From Usitatibacter sp035624355 (lineage in GTDB: Bacteria > Pseudomonadota > Gammaproteobacteria > Burkholderiales > Usitatibacteraceae), in contig DASPRQ010000076.1 of assembly GCA_035624355.1 (NCBI GenBank), forward strand, positions 26,509 to 90,508: 64,000 bases of DNA, read 5' to 3'. Under the pieces are notes generated by a model that saw only the letters and a program-made list of their open reading frames with translations, was not told the origin of the DNA and ran no database searches. The stretch's first letter is position 1. Every line of letters starts with the position of its first letter. A program made the translations under genes and the position numbers. Below, in pieces: positions 1 to 10,431 of this stretch.

Positions 1-2634
1 CGCGCTCACGAAGCCCAGCTCGGCGCACAGGCGCAGCATCGGCGCGTTGCCCGCGAGCACCCACCCGATCATGGTCTTCAGGCCCCGGGCGCGCGCCACG
101 TCGATGAGCGCGGCCATCATGCGCCGCCCGAGCCCACGCCCCTGCCACTCGTCGGCGATCACGATCGCGTACTCGCACGACCGGCCGTCGGGCAGCGTGA
201 TGTAGCGGCACACCGCGATCTCGCGCTCCACCCCGCCCTCCTCGCGCACCGCCACCAGCGCCATCTCGCGGTCGTAGTCGATCTGCGTGAAGCGGGCGAG
301 CATCGAAGGCGTGAGGCTCGTGAGCGAGCTCTGGAAGCGCAGGCGCGAGGTCTCCCGCGACAGGCCCTCGACGAACGCCTGCTCCATCGCCGCGTCCTCG
401 GGGCGGATGGGCCGGATCTTCACCCACTCGCCGCCGGGCAGGCGCAGCGTCGCCTGCAGCTCCCCGGGGTAGGGAAGGATCGCGAGGTGCGCGTACTTCG
501 TGCGCTGCGCGGGCGCCGCCCGCAGCACGACGCGCGCGTCCACCGCGATCGCCCCGTCCTCGTCCGCGATGAGGGGGTTGATGTCCACCTCCTCGAGCTC
601 GGGCAGCTCGCAAGCCATCTCCGAGATGTGCAGCAGCACCGCCTCCAGCGCGCCGCGGTCGGCGGCGGGCAGGTTGCGGAACTCGCCCAGCACGCGGGCG
701 ACGCGGGTGCCGCGGATCATGTCCGCCACGAGGATCGCGTTGAGCGGGGGCAGCGCCACGGTGCGGTCCCGCAGCACCTCCACCGCGATGCCGCCCGCGC
801 CGAAGGAGATCGCGGGACCGAAGATCGCATCGCGCGCCACGCCCACCATGAGCTCCCGCCCGTGGGGGCGCGCCACCAGCGGCTCGACCGTGACGCCCGC
901 GATGCGCGCGCTGGGCTTGCGCGCCGCCACTCCGGCCACGATGTCGGCGAAGGCGGCGCGCACCGCCTCGGCGTCGGGAATCGCGAGGCGCACGCCCCCC
1001 ACGTCGCTCTTGTGGGTGACGTCGGGGGAGTCGATCTTCATCACCACCGGGAATCCCACCTCGCGCGCGGCGCGCACCGCCGCTTCGGGATCGGGAGCGG
1101 AAAGCGTGCGCGCCACCGGGATGCGGAACGCCTCGAGGAGCGCCTTCGATTCGGGGCCGGAGAGCTGGGTGCGCCCGGCGTCGAGGGCCCGCCCGACGAG
1201 CGCGTGCGCGGCCTGCAGGTCGGGAGGATCGCGATGCGCGAGCGGGCCGGGCGCCTCCAGGAGCGCGCGCTGGTTGCGGTAGAACTGGGCGAGGTGGGCG
1301 AAGGTCTCCACCGCCATCTCGGGACCGCGGAATACCGGGAGCCCCGCCTTGCGCAGCTCCACGCGGGCGGCCTCGACGCTCGACTCGCCCATCCAGGCGG
1401 CGATCACGGGCTTCGCGGCGCCCTGCGCCGCCTCCGCCACGGCCCGGGCCGACTCCTCGGGCTGCGTCATCGCCTGGGGCGTGAGCACCGCGACGATGCC
1501 GTCCACGCCCGGATCGGCGAGGCAGGCGCCCACCGCGGCGCGATAGCGCTCCGGCCCCGCGTCGCCGATGAGGTCGATCGGGTTGCCGTGGGACCAGTTG
1601 GCCGGCAGCACGCGGCGCAGCGCCTCCACCGTCGCCGGGGCGAGGGTCGCGAGCTCCATGCCCAGGTCGGCGGCCCAGTCCGCGGCCATCACGCCGGGAC
1701 CGCCGCCGTTGGTGATCACCGCGAGCCGATCCCCGCTGGGGCGCACGTGGGAGGCGAGCGCCTGCGCGGCGCCCACGAGGTCGGCCATGCTGCGCACGCG
1801 CACCGCGCCCGTGCGGCGCACCACCGCGTCGAAGACGTCGTCCTTGCCGACGATGGCGCCGGTGTGCGAGACCGCCGCGCGCGAGCCCGCGGGGTGGCGC
1901 CCCACCTTCATGAGGATCACGGGCTTGATGCGCGCGGCCGCGCGCAGGCTGCTCACCAGGCGGCGCCCGTCGCGCACCCCCTCGATGTAGAGCAGGATGT
2001 GCTCGGTCTTCTCGTCGACGGAGAGGTAGTCCACCACCTCGCCGAAGTCCAGGTCGGTGGAGCCGCCGAGCGAGATCACGCTCGAGAAGCCCACGCCGTT
2101 GGAGGAGGCCCAGTCGAGCATCGCGGTGCACACCGCGCCCGACTGGGAGACGAGGGCGAGCGCGCCGGCGATTCCCTGACCGCGCGCGAAGGTGGCGTTG
2201 AGCCCGATGGGCGGGCGCATGAGGCCGATGCAGTTCGGGCCCATTACGCGCACGCCGTGGGCGCGGGCCGCGGCGAGGAGCTCGCCTTCGAGGCGCGCGC
2301 CCTCGGGCCCGGCCTCCGAGAATCCGGCGGTGATCACGATCGCGGCGCGGATGCCGCGGCGCCCGCACCGCTCGACGATCCCCGGGACGGTCGCGGGGGG
2401 CGTTGCGATCACCGCGAGGTCCACCGGCTCGGGAAGCCGGTCGACGGAAGGCACGCACGGCACGCCGCGCACGGCTGCGTACTTCGGGTTCACCGCGAAG
2501 AGCGCGCCGCCGTAGCCGCCCGAGCGCAGGTTCTCGAGCACCCGCCCGCCCACCTTGTCGGCGCGCTCCGAGGCGCCGACGAGGGCCACCGAACGCGGCT
2601 CGAACAGCGCCGCGAGGTAGTGGCCCTGGCTCAC
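1..2634 (-). CDS. Acyl-CoA synthetase (ADP-forming) fused to a GNAT acetyltransferase (3' end off the window)
   Basis: I read this from a GTG start (VSQGHYLAALFEPRSVALVG) five bases after the stop of the upstream membrane-protein gene. The N-terminal CoA-binding Rossmann domain (SVALVGAS) is followed by succinyl-CoA-synthetase-like segments with SQSGAV and SHTGA motifs. The visible C-terminus is a GNAT domain with an acetyl-CoA loop read as DEWQGRGLGRRMM. About 878 codons are present and the stop lies beyond base 1, so only a few residues should be missing. The family includes the bacterial protein lysine acetyltransferases Pat/PatZ, whose synthetase half is often inactive. Whether this one is an enzyme, a lysine acetyltransferase or both cannot be told. 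It is last in the cco operon, which suggests co-expression with microaerobic respiration. Confidence 0.85.
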   Translation of the reverse strand, partial: MSQGHYLAALFEPRSVALVGASERADKVGGRVLENLRSGGYGGALFAVNPKYAAVRGVPCVPSVDRLPEPVDLAVIATPPATVPGIVERCGRRGIRAAIVITAGFSEAGPEGARLEGELLAAARAHGVRVMGPNCIGLMRPPIGLNATFARGQGIAGALALVSQSGAVCTAMLDWASSNGVGFSSVISLGGSTDLDFGEVVDYLSVDEKTEHILLYIEGVRDGRRLVSSLRAAARIKPVILMKVGRHPAGSRAAVSHTGAIVGKDDVFDAVVRRTGAVRVRSMADLVGAAQALASHVRPSGDRLAVITNGGGPGVMAADWAADLGMELATLAPATVEALRRVLPANWSHGNPIDLIGDAGPERYRAAVGACLADPGVDGIVAVLTPQAMTQPEESARAVAEAAQGAAKPVIAAWMGESSVEAARVELRKAGLPVFRGPEMAVETFAHLAQFYRNQRALLEAPGPLAHRDPPDLQAAHALVGRALDAGRTQLSGPESKALLEAFRIPVARTLSAPDPEAAVRAAREVGFPVVMKIDSPDVTHKSDVGGVRLAIPDAEAVRAAFADIVAGVAARKPSARIAGVTVEPLVARPHGRELMVGVARDAIFGPAISFGAGGIAVEVLRDRTVALPPLNAILVADMIRGTRVARVLGEFRNLPAADRGALEAVLLHISEMACELPELEEVDINPLIADEDGAIAVDARVVLRAAPAQRTKYAHLAILPYPGELQATLRLPGGEWVKIRPIRPEDAAMEQAFVEGLSRETSRLRFQSSLTSLTPSMLARFTQIDYDREMALVAVREEGGVEREIAVCRYITLPDGRSCEYAIVIADEWQGRGLGRRMMAALIDVARARGLKTMIGWVLAGNAPMLRLCAELGFVSA

Positions 2635-2638
2635 GCCG

Positions 2639-2935
2639 TCAGGCGCACTCGCCGGTTTCGCGCTTCGGACAGCCGTCGGGACGCGCCGCCGGCTCGAGCG
2701 GGCAGCGGTTGAGCTCGAAGGGCGAGCGCTGCAGCAGGCACGTGAGCGCGCTGCAGCCGCTGCCCACGACCCAGAAGAGCAGGAAGCCGAGCGTGTAGGC
2801 CCCGAGCCGCGGGAGCTCGATCGGGGAGCCCAGCCACTGGAGGTCGGCGGGATCGACCAGGGAGAAGACGACCCCCACGGCGGGGATCGCCACCACGAAG
2901 CCCGGCCACAGCACCCACATGAGGCGTCGTCCCAT
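2639..2935 (-). CDS. Small membrane protein of the cco operon
   Basis: A 98-residue protein with two clear hydrophobic segments (about residues 6-25 and 45-65) and a Cys-containing C-terminal tail with five cysteines (near GSGCSALTC, NRCPLE, DGCPK and the end). I do not recognise the family. It lies between fixH (9-base gap) and the synthetase/GNAT gene (4-base gap), where ccoI and ccoS are often found. It may be an assembly or accessory factor of the oxidase, but that rests on position only. Confidence 0.65.
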   Translation of the reverse strand: MGRRLMWVLWPGFVVAIPAVGVVFSLVDPADLQWLGSPIELPRLGAYTLGFLLFWVVGSGCSALTCLLQRSPFELNRCPLEPAARPDGCPKRETGECA

Positions 2936-2944
2936 CGTCGTCTC

Positions 2945-3441
2945 CTATCGCGGCCGCGCCCCGAGCTGGACGAAGTCGTGGTGCTCGCCCCATTCTCCGG
3001 CGAGCCGCCAGGCTCCGTCCGCGTCCTCGAGGTGGACCGTCCACAATCCCTGTTCCGGCATTCTAACGGGTCCTTCGTACACGCCGGGAGCCGTCGGGTG
3101 CAGGGCCACGGCCTGGTCGAGGCCCGCGCGCGTGGCGTTCACGAAGGTGAGGAGCGGCGCCTTGGCGGGCCGCGGACCCGAGGTGAACAGCACGCGCACC
3201 CGGTCGCGCGCCTCGCTCACCTGCACCGTGGCCGCGAGCCCCAGCTCGCGCGCCTTCCCGTCGCGCGCGATCACGCGGTTGATCGCGAGGCCCTGCCGGT
3301 AGTAGTCGTCCGCCACCAGGCCGTCGTTGGTGGTGATGGCGATCGCGAGCGTGGCGAATCCCGCCACCACCACGACGGCCGGGCCCGCCATGAGGATCCA
3401 CGGCCAGGGCTCGCGGTACCAGGGACGGGGTTGGGGTCCGC

Positions 3442-3445
<4 letters not shown>
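2945..3445 (-). CDS. fixH: FixH family protein, cbb3 oxidase assembly
   Basis: 166 residues. A cytoplasmic N-terminus (PWYREPWPWILMAGPA) leads into one transmembrane helix around residues 17-38, then a periplasmic beta-rich domain with the family feature DDYYRQGLAINR. The ATG overlaps the ccoG stop by four bases (ATGA), so translation is probably coupled. FixH proteins are needed for assembly of cbb3-type oxidase, probably together with the copper-handling CcoG/CcoI system. Length and position directly after ccoG are normal for the family. Confidence 0.88.
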
Positions 3446-4959
<1,514 letters not shown>

Positions 4960-4961
4960 GG

Positions 4962-5888
4962 CTATTTCGCTTCGGCGACTCGGCGCTGGAGCTCCGGGTG
5001 CGAAAGCCCGTACACGTAGGCGGCGAGCAGGTGCACGCGCGCCTCGCCGAGGAAGTCCTTGTGGGCCGGCATCACGATGTTGCGGCCGTTCGTGATGGTC
5101 TCGACGATCGTCGCCTCCGACGGCCCGAACAGCCAGATCTGGTCGGTGAGGTTCGGGGCGCCGACCGCCTGGTTGCCCTTCGCGTCGGCCCCGTGGCAGG
5201 CCACGCAGTAGGTCGCGAAGTTCTTCTTGCCGCGCTCGGCGCGCGCCGCGTCGTGCGGGAGCCCCGAGAGCGAGCGCACGTAGTTGGCGGTGTCGAGCAC
5301 GCCTTCGGGGCCGAGCGCCGGGCCGAAGGGCGGCATCACGCCGTTGCGCCCTTCCATGATGGTGGTCTGGATGGTCTCGGGCGAGCCGCCGAACAGCCAG
5401 TCGTCGTCCGTGAGGTTCGGGAAGCCCTTGCCGCCGCGCGCGTCCGAGGCGTGGCACTGCGTGCAGTAGGTGAGGAACAGGCGGTGCCCCACCGCGCGCG
5501 CCTGCGGGTCGCCGGCGAGGGTGGCGATGTCGACGGCGGCGAATTTCTGGTAAAGGGGCCCGTACTCGGCCTCGGCGGCCTTGACCTCCTGCTCGTACTG
5601 GCCGCGCGAGCTCCAATGGGAGGCGCCGCCCCAGGAGCCCAGGCCCGGGTAGATCCACAGGTAGCCGAGCCCGAAGGCGATCGTGATCCAGAAGAGCCAC
5701 ACCCACCAGCGCGGCAGCGGGTTGTTGTACTCGTCGAGGTCCTCGTCCCAGACGTGCCCGGTCTTGTCCGGGTCGCCCGAGACCCTGCGCTTGCTCATGC
5801 GCACCAGGATGAAGGCGCAGAACGCGATGCCGCCGAGGGTGAGCGCCGCGATGTAGTAGCTCCAGAAGCCGCTCGTGAAGTCGCTCAT
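4962..5888 (-). CDS. ccoP: cbb3-type cytochrome c oxidase subunit III (dihaem)
   Basis: 308 residues. Two N-terminal transmembrane helices (about 8-30 and 58-80) flank the loop with DEYNNPLPRWW, the classic CcoP signature. Two cytochrome c domains carry CTQCH and CVACH haem-binding motifs, each with a downstream Met-containing segment (VMPPFGPAL and VMPAHKDFL). CcoP passes electrons from soluble or membrane cytochromes to CcoO. The start overlaps the ccoQ stop (ATGA). Confidence 0.97.
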   Translation of the reverse strand: MSDFTSGFWSYYIAALTLGGIAFCAFILVRMSKRRVSGDPDKTGHVWDEDLDEYNNPLPRWWVWLFWITIAFGLGYLWIYPGLGSWGGASHWSSRGQYEQEVKAAEAEYGPLYQKFAAVDIATLAGDPQARAVGHRLFLTYCTQCHASDARGGKGFPNLTDDDWLFGGSPETIQTTIMEGRNGVMPPFGPALGPEGVLDTANYVRSLSGLPHDAARAERGKKNFATYCVACHGADAKGNQAVGAPNLTDQIWLFGPSEATIVETITNGRNIVMPAHKDFLGEARVHLLAAYVYGLSHPELQRRVAEAK

Positions 5889-6052
5889 CGCCCGTCGCTC
5901 CGCGTCCGGTCCTCGTCGTCCAGCGGCATCCGCGCCGCCTCCTCGAACCGCTTCCGGTTGCCCGGGTGCACGGCCCACGCCACGATCCCGACGAAGGTCG
6001 CGAACGACACGACCGTCACCACCTCGTGGAGGATGTCAACGTCCATCGTCAT
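5885..6052 (-). CDS. ccoQ: cbb3-type cytochrome oxidase subunit CcoQ
   Basis: A 55-residue protein with one transmembrane helix (residues 9-28) and a charged C-terminus (NRKRFEEAARMPLDDED), typical of CcoQ. It overlaps ccoO and ccoP by four bases on each side (ATGA junctions). Two in-frame ATGs (MTMD) are possible; the first creates the ATGA overlap. CcoQ stabilises the interaction of CcoP with the CcoNO core. Confidence 0.92.
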   Translation of the reverse strand: MTMDVDILHEVVTVVSFATFVGIVAWAVHPGNRKRFEEAARMPLDDEDRTRSDGR

Positions 6053-6660
6053 CTCCCCTTCACCGCGGTGCCGAGCACCTGCAGGTAGGCGATCAGCGCG
6101 TCCTGCTCGGTCTTGCCCTCGAGCTCCGCGCGCGCGCCCTTGATGTCCGCGTCGGTGTACGGCACGCCCAGCATGCGCAGCACCTCGAGCTTGCGCTCGA
6201 TGTGGCTCGCGTCGGCCGGCGTCTTCGCGAGCCAGGGATAGGCGGGCATGTTCGATTCCGGCACCACGTCGCGCGGCTCGTTCAGGTGGATGCGGTGCCA
6301 GTCGTCGCCGTAGCGGCCGCCCACGCGCGCGAGGTCGGGCCCGGTGCGCTTGCTGCCCCACAGGAACGGGTGGTCGTACACGCTCTCGCCCGCCACGGAG
6401 TAGTGCCCGTAGCGCTCGGTCTCGGCGCGGAACGGCCGGATCATCTGCGAATGGCAGTTGTAGCAGCCTTCGCGCACGTACACGTCGCGTCCCGCGAGCT
6501 GCAGCGCCGTGTACGGCTTCCAGCCCGCCACGGGCTCCGTCGTCGAGCGCTGGAAGAAGAGCGGCACGATCTCCACCAGCCCTCCCACGCTCACCACGAG
6601 GAGCACGAGGGCGATGAGCCACCCGCTCCTCCTCTCGATCATCTCGTGCGTCAGGTTCAT
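6049..6660 (-). CDS. ccoO: cbb3-type cytochrome c oxidase subunit II (monohaem)
   Basis: 203 residues with one N-terminal transmembrane anchor (about 13-33) and a single haem c motif CYNCHSQM near residue 67. The axial Met lies in the MPAYPWL segment. This is the normal CcoO layout and length. It starts 17 bases after ccoN and overlaps ccoQ by four bases. It accepts electrons from CcoP and delivers them to the haem-copper centre of CcoN. Confidence 0.97.
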   Translation of the reverse strand: MNLTHEMIERRSGWLIALVLLVVSVGGLVEIVPLFFQRSTTEPVAGWKPYTALQLAGRDVYVREGCYNCHSQMIRPFRAETERYGHYSVAGESVYDHPFLWGSKRTGPDLARVGGRYGDDWHRIHLNEPRDVVPESNMPAYPWLAKTPADASHIERKLEVLRMLGVPYTDADIKGARAELEGKTEQDALIAYLQVLGTAVKGR

Positions 6661-6677
6661 TCTCGTCTTCCCCCGCT

Positions 6678-8108
6678 TCAGGCGTGCGCGGCCGCCGCCG
6701 CCATCGGGATCGGCGCGTCCTGCGCCCGGCCCGCGAGCATCGTCTTCGTCACGTTCCACGACATGATCAGCATCCCCACGAGGTACAGGACCCCGCCGGC
6801 GAGGCGGATCTCGTAGAAGGGATACGTCGCCTTCACACCCTCGACGAAGCTGTAGGTGAGCGTGCCGTCCGGGTTCGCCGCGCGCCACATGAGGCCCTGC
6901 ATTACGCCGGCGATCCACATCGAGGCGATGTAGAGCACGATCCCCAGGGTCGCGATCCAGAAGTGCAGGTTGATCGCCTTCACGCTGTACATCTCGACGC
7001 GGCCGACGAGGCGCGGGATCAGGTAGTACAGGCTGCCGATGGAGATCAGGCCCACCCAGCCGAGCGCGCCGGAGTGCACGTGGCCGATCGTCCAGTCGGT
7101 GTAGTGCGACAGCGCGTTCACGGTCTTGATCGACATCATCGGGCCCTCGAACGTCGACATGCCGTAGAACGAGAGCGAGACGATGAGGAACTTGAGGATC
7201 GGGTCGTCGCGGAGCTTCCACCACGCGCCCGACAGCGTCATGATCCCGTTGATCATCCCGCCCCAGGAGGGCGCGAGCAGGATCAGCGAGAAGAGCATCC
7301 CGAGCGACTGCGTCCAGTCCGGGAGCGCCGTGTAGTGCAGGTGGTGCGGACCCGCCCACATGTACGTGAAGATGAGCGCCCAGAAGTGCACCACCGAGAG
7401 GCGGTACGAGTAGATCGGGCGGCCCGCCTGCTTCGGGACGAAGTAGTACATCATCCCGAGGAAGCCCGCGGTGAGGAAGAAGCCCACCGCGTTGTGCCCG
7501 TACCACCACTGGACCATGGCGTCCTGCACGCCCGCGTAGGCCGAGTACGACTTCCAGAGCGACACGGGGACCGCCGCGCTGTTCACCACGTGCAGCAGCG
7601 CCACCGTGAGGATGAACGCGCCGTAGAACCAGTTGGCGACGTAGATGTGCTGCACCTTGCGCTTGGCGATCGTGCCGAAGAACACCACCGCGTAGGAGAT
7701 CCACACGACCGCGATGAGGATGTCGATCGGCCACTCGAGCTCCGCGTACTCCTTGCTCTGCGTGATGCCGAGCGGGAGCGTCACCGCCGCGAGCACGATC
7801 ACCGCCTGCCATCCCCAGAAGGTGAACGCGGCGAGCCCGTCGGAGAAGATGCGCACCTGGCAGGTGCGCTGGACCACGTAGTACGAGGTGGCGAAGAGCG
7901 CGCACCCGCCGAAGGCGAAGATCACCGCGTTGGTGTGCAGCGGCCGCAGCCTCCCGTAGCTCAGCCACGGGATTCCGTAGGTGAGGTCGGGCCAGATGAG
8001 CTGGGAGGCGATCAGCACGCCCACCAGCATGCCGACCACGCCCCAGACCACCGTCATGACGGCGAACTGGCGGACGACCTTGTAGTTGTACAGGCCCTGG
8101 GCTTCCAT
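6678..8108 (-). CDS. ccoN: cbb3-type cytochrome c oxidase subunit I
   Basis: 476 residues, a haem-copper oxidase catalytic subunit with about twelve hydrophobic helices. The family His-containing segments are visible (LHTNAVIFAFGG, WWYGHNAVGFFLTAGF, WAGPHHLHY, IGHVHSGALGW). I chose the ATG at 8108 rather than the GTG at 8111 because AGGGGAG upstream is better spaced from the ATG. CcoN reduces oxygen to water with high affinity and conserves energy by proton translocation. The operon is led by a perfect FNR/Anr box, which fits microaerobic induction. Confidence 0.97.
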   Translation of the reverse strand: MEAQGLYNYKVVRQFAVMTVVWGVVGMLVGVLIASQLIWPDLTYGIPWLSYGRLRPLHTNAVIFAFGGCALFATSYYVVQRTCQVRIFSDGLAAFTFWGWQAVIVLAAVTLPLGITQSKEYAELEWPIDILIAVVWISYAVVFFGTIAKRKVQHIYVANWFYGAFILTVALLHVVNSAAVPVSLWKSYSAYAGVQDAMVQWWYGHNAVGFFLTAGFLGMMYYFVPKQAGRPIYSYRLSVVHFWALIFTYMWAGPHHLHYTALPDWTQSLGMLFSLILLAPSWGGMINGIMTLSGAWWKLRDDPILKFLIVSLSFYGMSTFEGPMMSIKTVNALSHYTDWTIGHVHSGALGWVGLISIGSLYYLIPRLVGRVEMYSVKAINLHFWIATLGIVLYIASMWIAGVMQGLMWRAANPDGTLTYSFVEGVKATYPFYEIRLAGGVLYLVGMLIMSWNVTKTMLAGRAQDAPIPMAAAAAHA

Positions 8109-8153
8109 CACGCTCCCCTGGAAAGAAATCCGTCGCGACCGGCGACAATGCAG

Positions 8154-8194
8154 ATGCTAGGGTCGCGGCAGCGCGGCCCTTTGATTTTCATCAA
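8154..8194 (-). promoter_or_regulatory. FNR/Anr-dependent promoter of the cco operon
   Basis: A perfect FNR/Anr palindrome TTGATTTTCATCAA lies at 8181-8194. On the minus strand a -10-like TAGCAT occupies 8159-8154, its centre 31 bp from the box centre. That places the box near -41.5, as in class II FNR promoters, with transcription starting near 8147. The leader would be about 39 nt and includes AGGGGAG as ribosome-binding site. ccoNOQP is a classic target of FNR/Anr/FixK regulators. Confidence 0.85.
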
Positions 8195-8214
8195 CCGTTC
8201 CCGCGGGCCCGCGT

Positions 8215-9207
8215 TCAGGGCACGAGGACCGCGGCCCCCTCGATCGAGCCCGCGCGCAGGTCCGCGAGCGCCCGGTTCGCCTCCGCGAGCGCGTAGCGCC
8301 GCGTGGCGGGGCGCACGCCCGCGGCCGGGGCGAGCTCGAGCAGCTCGTCGCCGTCGCGGCGCGTGAGGTTCGCCACCGAGCGCACGCACCGCTCGCCCCA
8401 GAGCAGCGCGTAGGGAAACGCGGGGATGTCGCTCATGTGGATGCCCGCGCACACGACCGGGCTGCCGCGATCGACCGCGGCGAGCGCCGCCGGGACGAGC
8501 GCGCCCACCGGGGCGAAGATGATCGCGGCGTCGAGGCGCTCGGGCGAAGGGGCCGTGGAATCCCCGGCCCACTTGCAGCCGAGCCGCGTGGCGAACCGCT
8601 GGGCCGCCGCGTCGCCGGGCCGCGTGAAGGCGTATACCTCCCGCCCCTGGTGCACCGCGATCTGCGCGACGATGTGCCCGGCCGCGCCGAAGCCGTAGAT
8701 GCCGAGCCGGCGCGCCTCCCCCGCCATGCGCAGCGACCGGTAGCCGATGAAGCCCGCGCACAGCAGCGGCGCGGCCTCCTCGTCGCCGATGCCCTCGGGA
8801 ATCGGGTAGCAGAAGCGCTCGTCGGCCACGGTGAACTGCGCGTAGCCGCCATCGCGGTGGAAGCCCGTGAAGCGCGCCTCGGCGCACAGGTTCTCGCGTC
8901 CCGTGCGGCAGAAGGCGCAGTGCCCGCAGGTGCGCGCGAGCCACGGCACGCCTACGCGCTCGCCCGCGGAGAAGAGCGAAGCGCCCGCGCCGCGCCCCGC
9001 CACGCGGGCCACGATCTCGTGCCCGGGGATGATGGGCAGCTTCCCGCCGGGAAGCTCGCCGTCGACCACGTGCAGGTCGGTGCGGCACACGCCGCAGGCG
9101 AGCACCTCGAGCAGCAGCTCGCCCGGTCCCGGCTCGGGCACGGGCAAGCGCTCGTGCCGCAGCCCCTCCCCGGGCCGGTGCAGGCGCATCGCCTCCATAA
9201 CGCTCAT
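8215..9207 (-). CDS. Zinc-dependent alcohol dehydrogenase family protein
   Basis: 330 residues of the medium-chain dehydrogenase/reductase superfamily. Catalytic-zinc ligands are seen in GVCRTDLH and GHEIV. The structural-zinc cysteine cluster CGHCAFCRTGRENLC lies around residues 95-110, and a Rossmann segment GIYGFGAAGHI near 168. It probably interconverts alcohols and aldehydes with NAD(P)H. Related zinc alcohol dehydrogenases are common in low-oxygen stress loci. It is transcribed divergently from the GGDEF gene, with an Anr-type box between the two starts. Substrate is unknown. Confidence 0.88.
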   Translation of the reverse strand: MSVMEAMRLHRPGEGLRHERLPVPEPGPGELLLEVLACGVCRTDLHVVDGELPGGKLPIIPGHEIVARVAGRGAGASLFSAGERVGVPWLARTCGHCAFCRTGRENLCAEARFTGFHRDGGYAQFTVADERFCYPIPEGIGDEEAAPLLCAGFIGYRSLRMAGEARRLGIYGFGAAGHIVAQIAVHQGREVYAFTRPGDAAAQRFATRLGCKWAGDSTAPSPERLDAAIIFAPVGALVPAALAAVDRGSPVVCAGIHMSDIPAFPYALLWGERCVRSVANLTRRDGDELLELAPAAGVRPATRRYALAEANRALADLRAGSIEGAAVLVP

Positions 9208-9242
9208 TCGCTCAAGCGTGCCCTCACGGGAGGCCGCTGCGT

Positions 9243-9283
9243 TTGATCGGAATCAAGCGCCGCGGACGTCGGGGGGCAATAGT
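9243..9283. promoter_or_regulatory. Anr/FNR box between divergent adh and GGDEF genes
   Basis: Perfect palindrome TTGATCGGAATCAA at 9243-9256. Its centre is 39.5 bp from the GGDEF ATG and 42.5 bp from the dehydrogenase ATG. On the plus strand AATAGT at 9278-9283 is the -10 candidate, 31 bp from the box centre, placing the start of transcription at or next to the ATG. The minus-strand -10 (CACGCT, 9220-9215) is poor. It may activate either or both genes. Confidence 0.75.
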
Positions 9284-9288
9284 GGGCC

Positions 9289-10431
9289 ATGTTCGGAGAC
9301 TTCCTCGAGCTCTTCTGGCCCCGCGGCGGCTCGGAGCTCCTCGACCGGCGCCGGGCCGAGGCCATAGCGCAGCGCGTGCGCGCCTTCGGCAACCTCTTCG
9401 CCGTGCTCACCATCGGGTGGAGCGCGGTCGACGCCGTGGCCTTCGAGGGAAGCGTGGCCCTGCGCCTGATCATCGTGCGGCTCGTCGCCGGCGTGGCGTT
9501 CCTCGGCCTCGCGCAGTGCTGCCGCGAGCGGCCCTCGGGGCTTCGTCCCGCGCTCACCCGTCTCGCGGCGCTCTTCGTGATTCCCGCGCTCACCTACGCG
9601 GCCTCGATCCAGATCCTCGCCGACGTGCCGCACACCGGGCTCCCCGCCACGGCCGCGTCGCTCTACGCGTTCGTGCCCTTCGTGCTCGCCGCGGGCGTGG
9701 GCGCCTTCCCGCTCGCCGCGGTGGAAGCGGCCGCGCTCGTGATGGTGGCGCTCCTCGCCGAAGGCTGGGGCCACGCCCCGATGCCGGCGGCGCGGCAGTC
9801 GTTCGCGCTCCTCGACGCGTTCTGGCAGCTCATGCTGCTCGGCGTCGTGGGCACCTTCGCGGCGATGAGCCAGCTGAGGCTCCTCGAGGAGCTCGCGCGC
9901 CAGGCGATGCGCGACCCGCTGACCGGCTGCCATCGGCGCGAGAGCGGCAAGGAGTTCCTCGAGATGCAATTCCTCATCGCCGCGCGCCACGCCGCGCCGC
10001 TCGCGGTCCTTTTCGCCGACCTCGACCGCTTCAAGGCGGTGAACGACCAGTTCGGCCACGACGAGGGCGACCGCGTGCTCGCCGCCGCCGCCGAGGCGCT
10101 GCGCCGCATGACCCGGGAGTCGGACATCGTGCTGCGCTGGGGCGGCGAGGAATTCGTCGTGGTGCTGCCCCACACGACGCTCGACGAGGCGGTGGCGCTG
10201 CTCCACCGCCTGCGCGAGCACGGGCTCGGACGCCGCCCCGACGGCCAGCCTCTCACGGTGAGCGTCGGCATCGCGGAATACAAGGCCGACGGCGTGCGCT
10301 CCGCCGACGAGCTGGTCGAGCTCGCCGACCGGCGCATGTACCGCGCGAAGCAGGCGGGCCGCAACCGCTACGTGCTCGGGCCCGGGGCGGAAGCCTCCAC
10401 GCTGCTCGAGGAGCCCACGTCCACGGCCTGA
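9289..10431 (+). CDS. Membrane-bound diguanylate cyclase (GGDEF)
   Basis: 380 residues. The first 200 hold roughly five or six hydrophobic helices forming a membrane sensor I cannot assign to a named MASE type. The C-terminal GGDEF domain has the active-site motif GGEEF at residues 285-289 and an RESD inhibitory site (276-279) five residues before it. Both predict an active, product-inhibited synthase of cyclic di-GMP. The last 64 bases overlap the convergent nuclease gene. An Anr box about 40 bp upstream suggests that c-di-GMP output rises under low oxygen. No clear Shine-Dalgarno sequence precedes the ATG. Confidence 0.9.
   Translation: MFGDFLELFWPRGGSELLDRRRAEAIAQRVRAFGNLFAVLTIGWSAVDAVAFEGSVALRLIIVRLVAGVAFLGLAQCCRERPSGLRPALTRLAALFVIPALTYAASIQILADVPHTGLPATAASLYAFVPFVLAAGVGAFPLAAVEAAALVMVALLAEGWGHAPMPAARQSFALLDAFWQLMLLGVVGTFAAMSQLRLLEELARQAMRDPLTGCHRRESGKEFLEMQFLIAARHAAPLAVLFADLDRFKAVNDQFGHDEGDRVLAAAAEALRRMTRESDIVLRWGGEEFVVVLPHTTLDEAVALLHRLREHGLGRRPDGQPLTVSVGIAEYKADGVRSADELVELADRRMYRAKQAGRNRYVLGPGAEASTLLEEPTSTA

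Noticed and set aside
487..2712. 741-codon plus-strand frame opposite the acyl-CoA synthetase gene
   Set aside because: The minus strand reads clear CoA-binding and GNAT motifs; the plus frame is repetitive His/Arg/Gly without any domain.
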